Source: Flavobacteriales bacterium 33_180_T64
GTDB taxonomy: Bacteria > Bacteroidota > Bacteroidia > Flavobacteriales > Flavobacteriaceae
Direction of reading: 5' to 3'
Length of the DNA stretch: 64,000 bases
Assembly (NCBI GenBank): GCA_002162685.1
Contig: MAAQ01000020.1
Coordinates: 248,001-312,000, forward strand
Under the pieces are notes generated by a model. It did not search any database. It was given only the letters and a program-made list of their open reading frames with translations, and had not been told where the DNA came from. Shown here in pieces: positions 50,083 through 58,952 of the stretch (positions within the stretch are counted from its first letter, which is position 1; every line of letters starts with the position of its first letter). Both the position numbers and the translations under genes were made by a program.

Positions 50083-53000
50083 ATGTATTTAATCTTTGAT
50101 ACCGAAACTACAGGTTTACCAAAACGATGGGATGCGCCAATTACAGATGTTGATAATTGGCCAAGATGTATTCAAATTGCTTGGCAGTTACATGATGATA
50201 TGGGAAACTGTGTTGATCATCAAGATTATTTGGTGCGGCCTGAAGGCTTTAATATTCCTTATGATGCTGAAAAAATTCATGGTATTTCAACCGAATTAGC
50301 ACAAGAACAAGGTGTGCCACTTGTTGAGGTTTTAGAGAAATTTAATGATGCTTTATCAAAAACAAAATTTGTTGTTGGGCAAAATGTAAAATTCGATCTT
50401 AATATTATGGGAGCCGAATTTGTAAGAGAAAGTATTGCAAATCAACTTCAAGAATTACCTGTTTTAGATACCTGTACAGAACATACAGCAGCGCTTTGTG
50501 AAATACCAGGTGGTCGCTATGGGAAATTTAAACTCCCAACTTTAACAGAGTTACATCAATTCTTATTCAAAAAACCGTTTTCAGAAGCACATAATGCAAC
50601 TGCCGATGTTGAAGCAACTACGCGTTGCTTTATGGAATTGATTCGTTTAGGAGAATATACTAAAGAACAACTTGATGTTCAACCAGATTATTTTGAGCGT
50701 TTTAATGAAAAGAATCCTCAGTTAATTCAGCTTATTGGTTTAAAGCATATTAACCTTAAAAAGGAAAGTGCTAAGATTAATGAACGACTGCAAGCGTTAC
50801 AAGGTGATGTTATTTCCGAGGCAGAAATAAAAGAGAATATTTCAGGTTTAGCAGATGTTGATTTTGTTCACCTGCATAACCATTCGCAGTTTTCGGTATT
50901 ACAATCCACAATTAGTATTACAGATTTAGTTGCCGTTGCTGCAGAAAACAATATGCCAGCAGTTGCATTAACAGATCATGCTAACATGATGGGAGCGTTT
51001 CATTTTGTGAAAGCTGTTAATAATCACAACAAATCTGTTAAAGCTAAAAACATTGAAGCTGAAGAAAAAGGAGAGCTTTCAACACTAAAAGAAATCAAAC
51101 CTATTTTAGGTTGCGAGTTTTTTGTTTGTGAAGATCATACAGATAAAACTAGAAAAGATAACGGATATCAAATTGTACTTATTGCAAAGAATAAAAATGG
51201 CTATCACAACTTAGCTAAGTTATCTTCACATGGTTTTGTTGATGGATTTTACTACTTGCCAAGAATTGATAAAAAATTGATTCAGCAATATAAAGAAGAC
51301 CTTATTTGTTTAACAGGAAATCTTTATGGAGAAGTACCGAGTAAAATTTTAAATGTTGGAGAAAACCAAGCCGAAGAAGCCTTGTTGTGGTGGAAAGAGG
51401 CGTTTGGTGATGATCTCTATGTCGAGCTCATGCGCCACAGTCAAGAAGATGAAAATCGTGTTAATCCTGTATTGATAAAACTTGCTCAAAAACATAATGT
51501 AAAGCTTGTAGCAACAAATAATACTTACTATTGTAAACAAGAGGATGCGAATGCACATGATATTTTATTGTGTGTAAAAGATGGTGAAAAGCAAGCGACT
51601 CCAATAGGGCGCGGACGTGGTTATCGTTACGGATTGCCAAATCAAGAATACTTTTTTAAGTCTTCGGAAACGATGAAAAGGCTTTTTAAAGATATCCCTG
51701 AAGCGATTACTAATATTCAAGAAGTCGTTGATAAAGTTGAAGGGTTTCAATTAGCTCGTGATGTATTATTACCCGCTTTTGATATTCCAGAAGAATTTGT
51801 CGATAAAGCCGATTTGTCTGATGGTGGTAAACGTGGAGAAAATGCATATCTCAAGCATTTAACTTTTGAAGGTGCCAAAAAACGTTATGGGGAATTAACC
51901 GATGATATCATAGAACGCCTAGATTTTGAGTTGAGCGTTATTGAAAATACCGGATATCCAGGGTATTTCCTTATTGTAGAAGATTTTATTCGCGAAGCTC
52001 GTAATATGGATGTGTCTGTTGGTCCTGGTCGTGGCTCTGCCGCTGGCTCTGTAGTTGCCTATTGCTTGTGGATTACCAATATAGATCCTTTAAAATATGA
52101 TTTGCTTTTTGAGCGTTTTTTAAATCCAGATCGTGTAAGTATGCCCGATATTGATATCGATTTTGATGATGAAGGTCGAAGTCGTGTTATGGATTATGTA
52201 ATTGATAAGTATGGTAGTAATCAGGTTGCTCAAATTATTACCTACGGAACAATGGCTGCAAAATCATCCATTCGTGATACAGCTAGAGTATTAGACTTGC
52301 CATTATTTGATGCTGATCGTATTGCGAAGTTAATTCCGACGATGTCTAAATTAAATAAGATTTTTGGTTTAGATGAAAAAGAATTAGGAAAAAAGTTTAG
52401 AGCCGAAGATTTAGAAAAAGTGAACCAGCTCCTTAATATAGCCGATGGTGATGATCTCGAATCTGAAACGGTAAATCTAGCAAGAACCTTAGAAGGTTCG
52501 GTTCGTAATACCGGTATTCATGCTTGTGGTGTCATTATTACACCTGATGATATTACAAAATTCGTTCCTGTTTCTACAGCTAAAGATTCTGATTTATATG
52601 TGACGCAGTTTGACAACTCTGTTGTTGAAGATGCAGGTTTACTTAAGATGGATTTTTTAGGATTAAAAACATTAACACTTATCAAGGATACTGTAAAAAT
52701 TGTAAAAGCTAAGCATGATGTTTTATTGGATCCAGAAAGCTTTCCATTAGATGATGAGAAAACATATGAGTTATTTCAAAAAGGAGAAACCGTTGGAGTA
52801 TTTCAATATGAATCTCCTGGGATGCAAAAACACCTTAGAGATTTAAAACCTACAGTTTTTGAAGATCTCATTGCAATGAACGCGCTTTATAGACCGGGAC
52901 CTATGGAATACATTCCGAGTTTCGTTCGTAGAAAGCATGGAGATGAAGATATTGAGTATGACTTACCAGCCATGGAAGAGTACCTCAAAGAAACCTATGG

Positions 53001-54468
53001 AATTACTGTCTACCAAGAGCAAGTAATGTTGCTCTCTCAAAAATTAGCTGATTTTACAAAAGGTGAAGCCGATGTTTTAAGAAAAGCAATGGGTAAAAAG
53101 CAAATCGCGGTTTTGGATAAAATGAAGCCGAAATTTATAACGCAAGCAAGTGCAAAAGGTCATGATGCTAAAGTTTTAGAAAAGGTATGGAAAGATTGGG
53201 AAGCTTTTGCAAGTTATGCCTTTAACAAGTCGCATTCTACTTGTTATGCCTGGATTGCATATCAAACAGCTTATTTAAAAGCGCATTACCCTGCAGAATA
53301 TATGGCAGCTGTTTTGTCTAATAATATGAACGATATTAAGCAGGTAACGTTTTTTATGGAAGAATGTAAACGAATGCGTATGGATGTTTTAGGTCCAGAT
53401 GTCAATGAGTCGTATTATAAGTTTTCGGTAAATAAAGATAATGCTGTGCGTTTTGGAATGGGAGCAATAAAGGGTGTTGGGCATGGTGCAGTGATGACTA
53501 TTGTTGAAAATCGAAAGAAAGAGGGGCATTACAAATCTATTTTTGATTTGTCAAAACGTATTGATTTAAGAGCAGCTAATAAAAAAGCATTTGAAAATTT
53601 AGCTTTAGCTGGTAGTTTTGATGGTTTTGGTGAAGCGCATCGTGCGCAATATTTTCACGATGAAGGCGATGGTATTACATTTTTAGAGAAAGCTATAAAA
53701 TATGGTGCTAAACATCAAGAAAATGAAAACTCTGCTCAGGTAAGTTTGTTTGGAGCTGCAAGTGATGTTCAAATAGATGAGCCCATTGTGCCACCTTGTG
53801 AGGAATGGGGAACTATGGAGAAATTGGCTCAAGAAAAAGAAGTTGTAGGAGTCTATATTTCTGGACATCCATTGGATGATTTTAAAGTAGAAATGAAAAC
53901 GTTTTGTAATGGTAGTTTGGCGTTTTTTAATGAGCTAGGAAATTATGTGAACCGTGAAATTACTTTTGGAGGAGTTGTTACTGATGTGCAACACCGTGTG
54001 AGTAAACAAGGTAAAGGCTGGGCAATTTTTATGGTTGAAGATTATACAGACAGCTATGAATTTAGAATTTTTGGTGAAGAGTATTTAAAATACCGTCATT
54101 TCTTGGTTAAGAATAGTTTTGTATATGTAAAATCATTTGTGAGAGAAGGTTGGGTAAATCGTGATACAGGTAAAAAGAGTGACCCTAGACTTCAGTTCAA
54201 TAGTTTTCAATTATTACATGATGTGATGGATGCTTATGCTAAAAAATTATCCATTCAAATAAATATTAAGGATTTACAAGAGGAGCGAATTTCAATTCTT
54301 CAAGACTTATTCAGAATACATCAAGGCGAAAAAGTACTTAATTTTATCGTCTATGATAATGATGAAAAAATCAAACTTAATATGCCTAGTCGGAAACAGA
54401 AAATCAGAATATCTCAAGAGCTCTTAAGTGAATTAGAAACTCATAATGTGAGGTATAAATTAAATTAA
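50083..54468 (+). CDS. dnaE: DNA polymerase III alpha subunit with N-terminal DnaQ-type exonuclease domain
   Basis: MYLIFDTETTGLPKRWDAP (Exo I motif), then PHP VDFVHLHNHSQFSVLQ, PolIII motif SVGPGRGSAAGSVVAYCL, PDIDIDFDDEGR. Confidence 0.97.
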   Translation: MYLIFDTETTGLPKRWDAPITDVDNWPRCIQIAWQLHDDMGNCVDHQDYLVRPEGFNIPYDAEKIHGISTELAQEQGVPLVEVLEKFNDALSKTKFVVGQNVKFDLNIMGAEFVRESIANQLQELPVLDTCTEHTAALCEIPGGRYGKFKLPTLTELHQFLFKKPFSEAHNATADVEATTRCFMELIRLGEYTKEQLDVQPDYFERFNEKNPQLIQLIGLKHINLKKESAKINERLQALQGDVISEAEIKENISGLADVDFVHLHNHSQFSVLQSTISITDLVAVAAENNMPAVALTDHANMMGAFHFVKAVNNHNKSVKAKNIEAEEKGELSTLKEIKPILGCEFFVCEDHTDKTRKDNGYQIVLIAKNKNGYHNLAKLSSHGFVDGFYYLPRIDKKLIQQYKEDLICLTGNLYGEVPSKILNVGENQAEEALLWWKEAFGDDLYVELMRHSQEDENRVNPVLIKLAQKHNVKLVATNNTYYCKQEDANAHDILLCVKDGEKQATPIGRGRGYRYGLPNQEYFFKSSETMKRLFKDIPEAITNIQEVVDKVEGFQLARDVLLPAFDIPEEFVDKADLSDGGKRGENAYLKHLTFEGAKKRYGELTDDIIERLDFELSVIENTGYPGYFLIVEDFIREARNMDVSVGPGRGSAAGSVVAYCLWITNIDPLKYDLLFERFLNPDRVSMPDIDIDFDDEGRSRVMDYVIDKYGSNQVAQIITYGTMAAKSSIRDTARVLDLPLFDADRIAKLIPTMSKLNKIFGLDEKELGKKFRAEDLEKVNQLLNIADGDDLESETVNLARTLEGSVRNTGIHACGVIITPDDITKFVPVSTAKDSDLYVTQFDNSVVEDAGLLKMDFLGLKTLTLIKDTVKIVKAKHDVLLDPESFPLDDEKTYELFQKGETVGVFQYESPGMQKHLRDLKPTVFEDLIAMNALYRPGPMEYIPSFVRRKHGDEDIEYDLPAMEEYLKETYGITVYQEQVMLLSQKLADFTKGEADVLRKAMGKKQIAVLDKMKPKFITQASAKGHDAKVLEKVWKDWEAFASYAFNKSHSTCYAWIAYQTAYLKAHYPAEYMAAVLSNNMNDIKQVTFFMEECKRMRMDVLGPDVNESYYKFSVNKDNAVRFGMGAIKGVGHGAVMTIVENRKKEGHYKSIFDLSKRIDLRAANKKAFENLALAGSFDGFGEAHRAQYFHDEGDGITFLEKAIKYGAKHQENENSAQVSLFGAASDVQIDEPIVPPCEEWGTMEKLAQEKEVVGVYISGHPLDDFKVEMKTFCNGSLAFFNELGNYVNREITFGGVVTDVQHRVSKQGKGWAIFMVEDYTDSYEFRIFGEEYLKYRHFLVKNSFVYVKSFVREGWVNRDTGKKSDPRLQFNSFQLLHDVMDAYAKKLSIQINIKDLQEERISILQDLFRIHQGEKVLNFIVYDNDEKIKLNMPSRKQKIRISQELLSELETHNVRYKLN

Positions 54469-54920
54469 TTTTCAGAGGTATTCTGCGAATTTTCAAGATG
54501 AGCTTTTAAACGTTCTGTAATAAACAGGTTCCAAGTTGAAGTGCAAATATCATAACATTCTAATAGAGGTGTAAGACCTACTTGGTGAAACTTAATGGTT
54601 GTTTTTGAAAGGTCTTCAATAATTTGCCAATGTAAAACGTGTCCAATCCATTCTTTATTAAAATCAGGTTCGCCATCAATACATTTCCAAATGAGCTCAT
54701 GATTTGGAGTAAATTCTAAGATTTTGAACGTCCACCAATGTTTATTTTCAAAATGAATGGTGAATTGACCTCCAGTTTTTTGATAAGAATGACTTGTTTT
54801 CCCCCACCAAAGGTGTATGCCTTGTGTTAAGGCAGTAAATACGTGTTGAGCAGTTGATGATACTTCGATTTGTTTTTGATAATTGGTGTCAGAATAATTT
54901 ATGGTGTCTTTATTAAGCAT
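54465..54920 (-). CDS. SRPBCC/AHSA1-domain protein
   Basis: YQKQIEVSSTAQHVFTALTQGIHLWWGKTSHSYQKTGGQFTIHF. Confidence 0.85.
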   Translation of the reverse strand: MLNKDTINYSDTNYQKQIEVSSTAQHVFTALTQGIHLWWGKTSHSYQKTGGQFTIHFENKHWWTFKILEFTPNHELIWKCIDGEPDFNKEWIGHVLHWQIIEDLSKTTIKFHQVGLTPLLECYDICTSTWNLFITERLKAHLENSQNTSEN

Positions 54921-55242
54921 TGTTTGAGGTGTTTAAATAGGTGTCTAAATGATCTAATGAGTCATCCCAGAATTGTTCATAAAATGCCATCCATTTATTG
55001 AGTTCTTTTAAAGGCTTTGCATTGGCACTGCAAAAGCGTTCTCGGCCTTTAGTGTCGATATATACCAAGCCAGCATCTTCTAATGTTTTGATGTGTTTAG
55101 TAACGCCTTGTCTACTAATTTCAAACTGATTTGAGATTTGAGTAATAGATAATGCAGAGGTTGCAATCACTAAGGCGTGAAAAATATCACGCCTTTTTGG
55201 CTCTGCAATTGCTTTAAATAATTGTGTGATCTTATCTTGCAT
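54913..55242 (-). CDS. ArsR-family transcriptional regulator
   Basis: LFKAIAEPKRRDIFHALVIATSALSITQISNQFEISRQGVTKHIKTLEDAGLV. Confidence 0.95.
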   Translation of the reverse strand: MQDKITQLFKAIAEPKRRDIFHALVIATSALSITQISNQFEISRQGVTKHIKTLEDAGLVYIDTKGRERFCSANAKPLKELNKWMAFYEQFWDDSLDHLDTYLNTSNNA

Positions 55243-55663
55243 TCACTTCTTGTTTTAAGTAGTTTGTTAAACCATTGATGCAGTTGTCCCAGCCACCGTT
55301 GAAACTTTCAAACATGGCAATAGCTGTGTCTCCAGCATAACTTGAAATTCCAGAATGTTCTAATTTCAATTTTGTACCGCCTTGAATGGCTTCTAATGTC
55401 CAAGTAACAGTTGTTTCTATATTCGTGTCTGCAACAATCCATGTATAAGCTAATACATAAGGATTGGCTTCTTTAACAATTCCGTTAATGGTTGTGCAGC
55501 CTTTTTCATTAGGTTCAGATGTAAAGGTATATTGATAGTCTTTTTCAGCCTTAAAATCGGCTTTGATAAACCAAGATGAAATCTCTTCGGCTTTAGAAAT
55601 GGCATTCCATATTTTCTCTATAGGATGATTAAATAGTTTTTCTTTAATTATACGATCTTTCAT
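55232..55663 (-). CDS. SRPBCC/AHSA1-domain protein
   Basis: MKDRIIKEKLFNHPIEKIWNAISKAEEISSWFIKADFKAEKDY; start at internal ATG 55663. Confidence 0.93.
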   Translation of the reverse strand: MKDRIIKEKLFNHPIEKIWNAISKAEEISSWFIKADFKAEKDYQYTFTSEPNEKGCTTINGIVKEANPYVLAYTWIVADTNIETTVTWTLEAIQGGTKLKLEHSGISSYAGDTAIAMFESFNGGWDNCINGLTNYLKQEVNAR

Positions 55664-55756
55664 AATGCTTGTTTTTTGATTAATACGCAACTTTATAGTT
55701 GCTAAATTAAGTGTAATATATTTAACATGCAACTTTTAGGTTGCTAATTAAATATA

Positions 55757-55832
55757 TTGTGCGCAAGGGATGGAGCAATTGTTGGAGCTCCTCGAAGAGA
55801 GCGACTTGCGAGAGCCTGGTTTATGCGCCCAA
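55757..55832 (+). ncRNA. Structured dispersed element, candidate flavobacterial structured RNA (possibly Flavo-1-like)
   Basis: GC-rich island closed by TTGtGCGCA...TGCGCcCAA (8 bp, one mismatch), internal GGAGCTCC; second diverged copy at 42446-42506. Confidence 0.5.
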
Positions 55833-55963
55833 ATACTTAATTATAAAATCACTCAATAATCTCATAATCAAAACAAATACTACCAGTGTAAGGTTTGGCA
55901 AAATTTTTGACTAATTTTGTGTATTAAATTAAAACGAAGTTAAACACAATAGACAATATAATT

Positions 55964-56281
55964 ATGGCATTAGAAATAACAGATGCAACGTTTGAAGAAA
56001 CTGTATTAAAGAGTGATAAACCAGTAATGGTAGATTTTTGGGCCGCTTGGTGTGGACCATGTAGAATGGTTGGACCAATCATTGATGAGATAGGTACAGA
56101 ATACGATGGTAAAGCTATTGTTGGTAAAGTAGATGTTGATGCTAATCAGGAGTTTGCTGCTAAATATGGTGTTCGTAATATTCCAACTGTTTTGGTATTC
56201 CATAATGGAGAAGTTGTTGGTCGTCAAGTTGGTGTTGCTCCTAAAAATGCTTATACAGACGCTATTGATTCTTTATTATAA
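55964..56281 (+). CDS. trxA: Thioredoxin
   Basis: PVMVDFWAAWCGPCRMVGPIIDEI. Confidence 0.97.
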   Translation: MALEITDATFEETVLKSDKPVMVDFWAAWCGPCRMVGPIIDEIGTEYDGKAIVGKVDVDANQEFAAKYGVRNIPTVLVFHNGEVVGRQVGVAPKNAYTDAIDSLL

Positions 56282-56358
56282 GATATAATCTAAAAGAAAT
56301 GATAAAAGGTTTGCCAGTATGGTGAACCTTTTTTTATTTTTAATGAAAATTAAACACA

Positions 56359-56904
56359 ATGAGTAAACAATCGAAAGCACAAGACTTAATAGATAGTAAA
56401 TTATTAGAAGAACGAAAGGTTTTTCTTTGGGGAATGGTTGATGATAAATCGGCAAAACATGTTATAGATAGATTACTTTATTTAGATGCCTTAGAGACTA
56501 AGGATATTCATTTATATATAAATAGTCCTGGAGGTTATGTGACATCTGGATTTGCTATGTATGATTGTATTAAATCTTTAAATAGTGATGTATCTACAAT
56601 TTGTACTGGATTGGCAGCATCAATGGGATCTATACTATTATCTGTTGGTACCAAAGGGAAACGTTTTATACAACCTCATGCTAGAGTAATGATTCATCAA
56701 CCAAGTGGTGGTGCAAGTGGACAAGCTAGTGATATTGAAATTACAGCTCAAGAGATTTTAAAAACGAAAGAATTAAGCGCTCAAATTTTAGCTGATAATT
56801 GCGGACAAGAATTTGATAAAGTCATAAAAGATTTTAATCGTGATCATTGGATGGGAGCAGAGGAATCTAAAGCTTATGGGATTGTTGATGGTATTCTAGA
56901 ATAA
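56359..56904 (+). CDS. clpP: ClpP-family serine protease
   Basis: IHLYINSPGGYVTSGFAMYDCI...CTGLAASMGSILLSVGTKGKRF...ARVMIHQPSGG. Confidence 0.95.
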   Translation: MSKQSKAQDLIDSKLLEERKVFLWGMVDDKSAKHVIDRLLYLDALETKDIHLYINSPGGYVTSGFAMYDCIKSLNSDVSTICTGLAASMGSILLSVGTKGKRFIQPHARVMIHQPSGGASGQASDIEITAQEILKTKELSAQILADNCGQEFDKVIKDFNRDHWMGAEESKAYGIVDGILE

Positions 56905-56908
56905 GCAA

Positions 56909-57838
56909 ATGAATTTACAAGCAGAACTCAATAAAGCAGGAGGATTTAAAAACTTAGAGCTTCTTGCGAAGCAAGTTGTAGAAGGGTTTATTTCGGGTAT
57001 GCATAAGAGTCCGTTTCATGGGTTTTCTGCTGAGTTTGCTGAACATAAAATCTATAATCAAGGTGAAAGCACACGACATATAGATTGGAAATTATACGCA
57101 AAAACAGATAAGTTATACACCAAGCGTTATGATGATGAAACGAATTTACGTTGTCATCTCATTATAGATAATAGCAGCTCAATGCATTACCCAGAAATGA
57201 CCAATTTTAGTATTGGGAATTTGAATAAAATTGCATTTTCAGCATTAGCTGCGGCCTCAATGATGCATATTTTAAAAAAACAGCGTGATGCAATTGGTTT
57301 GAGTATTTATAGTGATGCATATGATTATTATTCACCTGAAAAAGGGAGTGAGCGTCATCATCAAATGCTATTATCTGAATTGAGTAAAATGGTTGTTTCT
57401 AAGCAGCTAAATACACAAACAGAAACCTATACCTATTTACATCAAATTGCTGAAAATATCCATAGACGTTCTTTAATTTTCTTTTTTACTGATATGTTTC
57501 AAACGTCAACTGATGATGAGAAGTTATTTGAAGCATTACGACATTTAAAACATAATAAGCATGAAGTGGTTTTATTTCATGTGATTGATAAAGACAAGGA
57601 ACTCAAATTTAATTTTGATAATACACCTAAGCGATTTATAGATGTTGAGACCAATGAGTACATCAATTTATATCCAGATACGATTAAAGAAGGGTATGAA
57701 AGTGCTGTTGAAGAGTACTTTAAACGTATACGGTTAAAATGCGGTCAATATCAAATTAAATATGTGGAAGCCGATATTAATAAACCCTTTGATAAGATAT
57801 TGACAAGCTACATGGTGGAGCGGCAAAAATTTATTTAA
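56909..57838 (+). CDS. DUF58 domain-containing protein
   Basis: GMHKSPFHGFSAEFAEHKIYNQGESTRHIDWKLYAKTDKLYTKRYDDE. Confidence 0.95.
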   Translation: MNLQAELNKAGGFKNLELLAKQVVEGFISGMHKSPFHGFSAEFAEHKIYNQGESTRHIDWKLYAKTDKLYTKRYDDETNLRCHLIIDNSSSMHYPEMTNFSIGNLNKIAFSALAAASMMHILKKQRDAIGLSIYSDAYDYYSPEKGSERHHQMLLSELSKMVVSKQLNTQTETYTYLHQIAENIHRRSLIFFFTDMFQTSTDDEKLFEALRHLKHNKHEVVLFHVIDKDKELKFNFDNTPKRFIDVETNEYINLYPDTIKEGYESAVEEYFKRIRLKCGQYQIKYVEADINKPFDKILTSYMVERQKFI

Positions 57839-57855
57839 ATTTTTATCAAAAAACA

Positions 57856-57886
57856 TTTGTGATATTAAAAATGCGATGTATATTTG
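57856..57886 (+). promoter_or_regulatory. Canonical Bacteroidota promoter of tRNA-Asp
   Basis: TTTG (57856-57859), 19-bp spacer, TATATTTG (57879-57886). Confidence 0.75.
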
Positions 57887-57904
57887 CCCTCGCAATAAAG
57901 CAAC

Positions 57905-57978
57905 GGTCTGGTAGTTCAGTTGGTTAGAATGTCGCCCTGTCACGGCGAAGGTCGCGGGTTCGAGTCCCGTCCAGACCG
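57905..57978 (+). tRNA. tRNA-Asp (GTC)
   Basis: GGTCTGG...CCAGACC acceptor stem, anticodon loop CTGTCAC, GGTTCGAGTCC T-arm. Confidence 0.97.
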
Positions 57979-57989
57979 CTAAAATTGCT

Positions 57990-58017
57990 AAAGCTTCAAG
58001 AAATTGAAGCTTTTTTT
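57990..58017 (+). terminator. Terminator of tRNA-Asp
   Basis: AAAGCTTCAA-gaaa-TTGAAGCTTTtttt. Confidence 0.85.
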
Positions 58018-58650
58018 GGCAATACGATTAGTTGTGTTGTTCTCAGAGAAATCTGAGAGTTGTGAGAAGCTCAATGTTGTTGAGTTCTTACCGATGAGAA
58101 GCTTTCCTTTTTTCTTAATTGAAAATCGGGATGCTTTTTTGTTTTCGGCTATTTGTAATGATATTTAGGGATCTTATTATTTTAGAGAATACTTCTTTTT
58201 TAGACACTAAGGAAAGCTTTACAACCTTACTAACTGCTTAAATAGATGGAATTAGGTATAATTTAAATAAGATATAAGAGTTCTGATTCAGCTAAAATAG
58301 CTCATAATCCAAATATTTAATATGTGTATTTAATAACGATTAATCACCAAATTTTAATCGAATATCGCATTTCATCGATTAAAACGAGTATTTAAACGAG
58401 TTTATAGTTATATGCTTCGACTTTTATCTTAGATTTACTGTCCTTCTTAAGCCCCTAAAATCACTTATCAAGGTATTTTTATTAATCCATTCATGTTTAA
58501 ATGTTTTTTAGCATTTAGATCTCCCTCAATTTTATAGGCATTTTTTGCCAAAAAGTTAATAATCCATTCTTCCCTCGATTGGCATTTTTTGATGCTGTTT
58601 TGTTATTAACATAATTAAATTGATATAGATAATCCCTAAAAACAACAAAC

Positions 58651-58821
58651 ATGAAAACTCTAAAAATTACTTTTTTATTATTTGCCGTATTATTATTAAC
58701 TGTATCTGGACAAAGCAGCGATAATGTTGTCGAAACAGAAAATGACAAAGTAGAAACTTACGGAAAAACAGATTTACTAGCTCACGCAAAAAAAGGATTA
58801 AAGAAACCTAGTAATAGTTAG
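58651..58821 (+). CDS. Small exported peptide (56 aa), below the ORF-track cutoff
   Basis: MKTLKITFLLFAVLLLTVSGQSSDNVVETENDKVETYGKTDLLAHAKKGLKKPSNS*: signal peptide and charged tail, own terminator. Confidence 0.65.
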   Translation: MKTLKITFLLFAVLLLTVSGQSSDNVVETENDKVETYGKTDLLAHAKKGLKKPSNS

Positions 58822-58839
58822 TTAGCTTTAAATTATACA

Positions 58840-58885
58840 AAATAAATAAGCTCATATTTGAAATCAAATATGAGCTTATTTATTT
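58840..58885 (+). terminator. 21-bp perfect-stem hairpin after the small-peptide ORF
   Basis: AAATAAATAAGCTCATATTTG-aaat-CAAATATGAGCTTATTTATTT. Confidence 0.85.
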
Positions 58886-58923
58886 GATGAAATTATTTCT
58901 ACAATTAAATCGATAAAAAATTC

Positions 58924-58931
58924 TAACTTTG
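58924..58931 (+). promoter_or_regulatory. -7 box of the TPR kinase gene
   Basis: TAACTTTG, matches TAnnTTTG, 22 nt upstream of TTG start. Confidence 0.5.
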
Positions 58932-58952
58932 AGTATAGAATGAAATAACCAA

